A stretch of 25,002 bases of DNA, taken from Planctomycetia bacterium (GTDB taxonomy: Bacteria; Planctomycetota; UBA1135; GCA-002686595). The stretch spans positions 1-25,002 of the forward strand of contig SXKQ01000194.1 of assembly GCA_005778045.1 (NCBI GenBank). Direction: 5' to 3'. Both the position numbers and the translations under genes were made by a program. Positions 24,384 to 25,002 of the stretch are shown here, piece after piece; within the stretch, counting starts at the first letter, position 1; each line of letters starts with the position of its first letter. Below the pieces are notes generated by a model. That model was not told where the DNA came from, did not search any database, and saw only the letters and a program-made list of their open reading frames with translations.

Positions 24384-25002
24384 GTTTGCTCGAGGTCCGC
24401 AACCTGCGCGTGAGCTTTGCGACATCGCGCGGTACCGTCCAGGCCGTCGAGAACTTCGGCGCGAGCGTCGACGAGGGCGAGACCGTGGCGCTCGTCGGCG
24501 AGTCGGGCTCGGGCAAGTCCGTGAGCGCACTGGCGCTGGCGCGCCTCCTGCCGACGCCGCCGGCGCGCATCGAGACCGGCGAAGTCCTGTTCGCGGGTCA
24601 CGACCTGCTCCAGCTCTCCGAGCGCGAACTCGAACGTGTGCGCGGCAAAGAGCTCGGCTTCGTGTTCCAGGACCCGACCAGCTCGCTGCATCCGCTGATG
24701 ACGGTCGGGGAGCAGATCGAGGAGGCGATCCTCGTGCATGAGCGCGTGCCCCGTGCGACGGCGCGCCAGCGCGCCGAGTGGGCGCTCGCCGAGGTCGGCA
24801 TCGCGGATTCACGGGCGCGGCTCGCCTCCTTCCCCCACCAGCTCTCGGGCGGAATGCGCCAGCGCGCCGGGATCGCCATAGGCCAGTTCGAACACACAGC
24901 CGGTGGCGGCAATGCCGCTCACGCAGGCCAGCGCCAGGAACACCCCGGCAATCGGCTTCATCGGCATCGCGTCAGGTCATCGGACGCACATGGTCCCGGT
25001 CA
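24380..25002 (+). CDS. Peptide-type ABC ATPase (OppD-like), 3' part replaced by unrelated sequence
   Basis: It starts at ATG 24380 in an ATGA overlap. Residues 1-165 are a standard OppD ATPase: LLEVRNLRVSF, Walker A GESGSGKS (40-47), Q-loop FVFQDPTSSLHPLMTVGEQI, and signature LSGGMRQR (155-162). A family member should then continue into IAMAL and a Walker B LLIADEPTTALD. Instead, from about residue 163-168 (24866-24883) the frame reads GQFEHTAGGGNAAHAGQRQ and stays open to the edge with no Walker B. The break comes mid-domain and the foreign part reads better on the other strand, so I treat the gene as intact in the organism and cut here by a chimeric join. Only about 24380-24870 should be used as the protein. 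It would energise the permeases upstream. Confidence 0.85.
   Translation, partial: MSLLEVRNLRVSFATSRGTVQAVENFGASVDEGETVALVGESGSGKSVSALALARLLPTPPARIETGEVLFAGHDLLQLSERELERVRGKELGFVFQDPTSSLHPLMTVGEQIEEAILVHERVPRATARQRAEWALAEVGIADSRARLASFPHQLSGGMRQRAGIAIGQFEHTAGGGNAAHAGQRQEHPGNRLHRHRVRSSDAHGPG
24870..25002. other. Probable chimeric or foreign contig end
   Basis: Homology of the OppD-like frame stops abruptly after the ABC signature. The remaining ~120 bases carry plausible coding sequence on the minus strand only (end of one gene, 4-nt gap, start of another). They look less GC-extreme and bring a codon rare in this window (ATA at 24878). A mis-join is the simplest explanation; a real insertion or inversion breakpoint is possible. 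Confidence 0.5.
24881..24967 (-). CDS. Start of a small hydrophobic protein in the foreign tail
   Basis: On the minus strand an ATG at 24967 (or 24961) opens MPMKPIAGVFLALACVSG, then IAATGCVFELAYG. This looks like a membrane or signal segment with internal cysteines. It starts 4 nt after a TGA (24972-24974) that ends another open frame read as DRDHVRPMT, an operon-like arrangement. Only the N-terminus is present before the sequence turns into the ABC ATPase on the opposite strand. I do not recognise the family with certainty, and the start has no strong Shine-Dalgarno. Confidence 0.3.

Noticed and set aside
24598..24912. Minus-strand 104-aa frame near the right edge
   Set aside because: It runs antisense through the ABC ATPase signature region and has shadow composition. 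The more convincing minus-strand start in the tail is in another frame at 24967.
1..25002. tRNA, rRNA, CRISPR, insertion sequence or phage features
   Set aside because: None seen on reading both strands: no tRNA-like cloverleaf ends, no regular short repeats with spacers, no transposase or integrase motifs.

Overview
The window is very GC-rich DNA from a diderm bacterium: it holds secretin outer-membrane channels, lipoprotein signals and ExbB/ExbD-type motors. Large TPR proteins beside secretins and a one-ExbB/two-ExbD motor would fit Planctomycetota, especially a high-GC deep lineage. Myxococcota or Acidobacteriota cannot be excluded from sequence alone. No rRNA, tRNA, CRISPR array, transposase or phage gene was seen.

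Layout. (1) 3-617: end of a family-4 uracil-DNA glycosylase gene, cut by the left edge. (2) 1043-13214: an all-plus-strand envelope block. It contains a TPR-secretin lipoprotein, a 965-aa exported TPR protein, a 384-aa exported TPR protein, an ExbB/TolQ/MotA-family protein, two ExbD/TolR proteins, and a second TPR-secretin lipoprotein. Three GC-rich hairpins look like terminators (after secretin 1, after the second ExbD and after secretin 2), so it is probably several transcription units with one theme. (3) 13373-14107: a HAD-family phosphatase. (4) 14104-20321, minus strand: a peptide-type ABC importer (binding lipoprotein, two permeases, one fused double ATPase). (5) 20561 to the right edge, plus strand: a second, divergent peptide-type ABC importer (binding protein, two permeases, start of an ATPase). 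The last ~120 bases do not fit that ATPase and look like foreign sequence joined on.

How the parts may work together. The block at 1043-13214 combines two outer-membrane secretin subunits carrying their own lipid anchors and TPR domains, exported TPR scaffolds, and an inner-membrane proton channel with two ExbD-like subunits. No pilin, no GspE/PilT ATPase and no GspF/PilC platform protein is present. The reading I favour is a proton-motive-force-driven envelope-spanning machine rather than a type II secretion or type IV pilus locus. The one-to-two motor ratio recalls AglR/AglQ/AglS of Myxococcus gliding, but this is inference. The two ABC operons share a 239-bp divergent control region with repeated CGGTCGG half-sites and probably import peptides or similar solutes.
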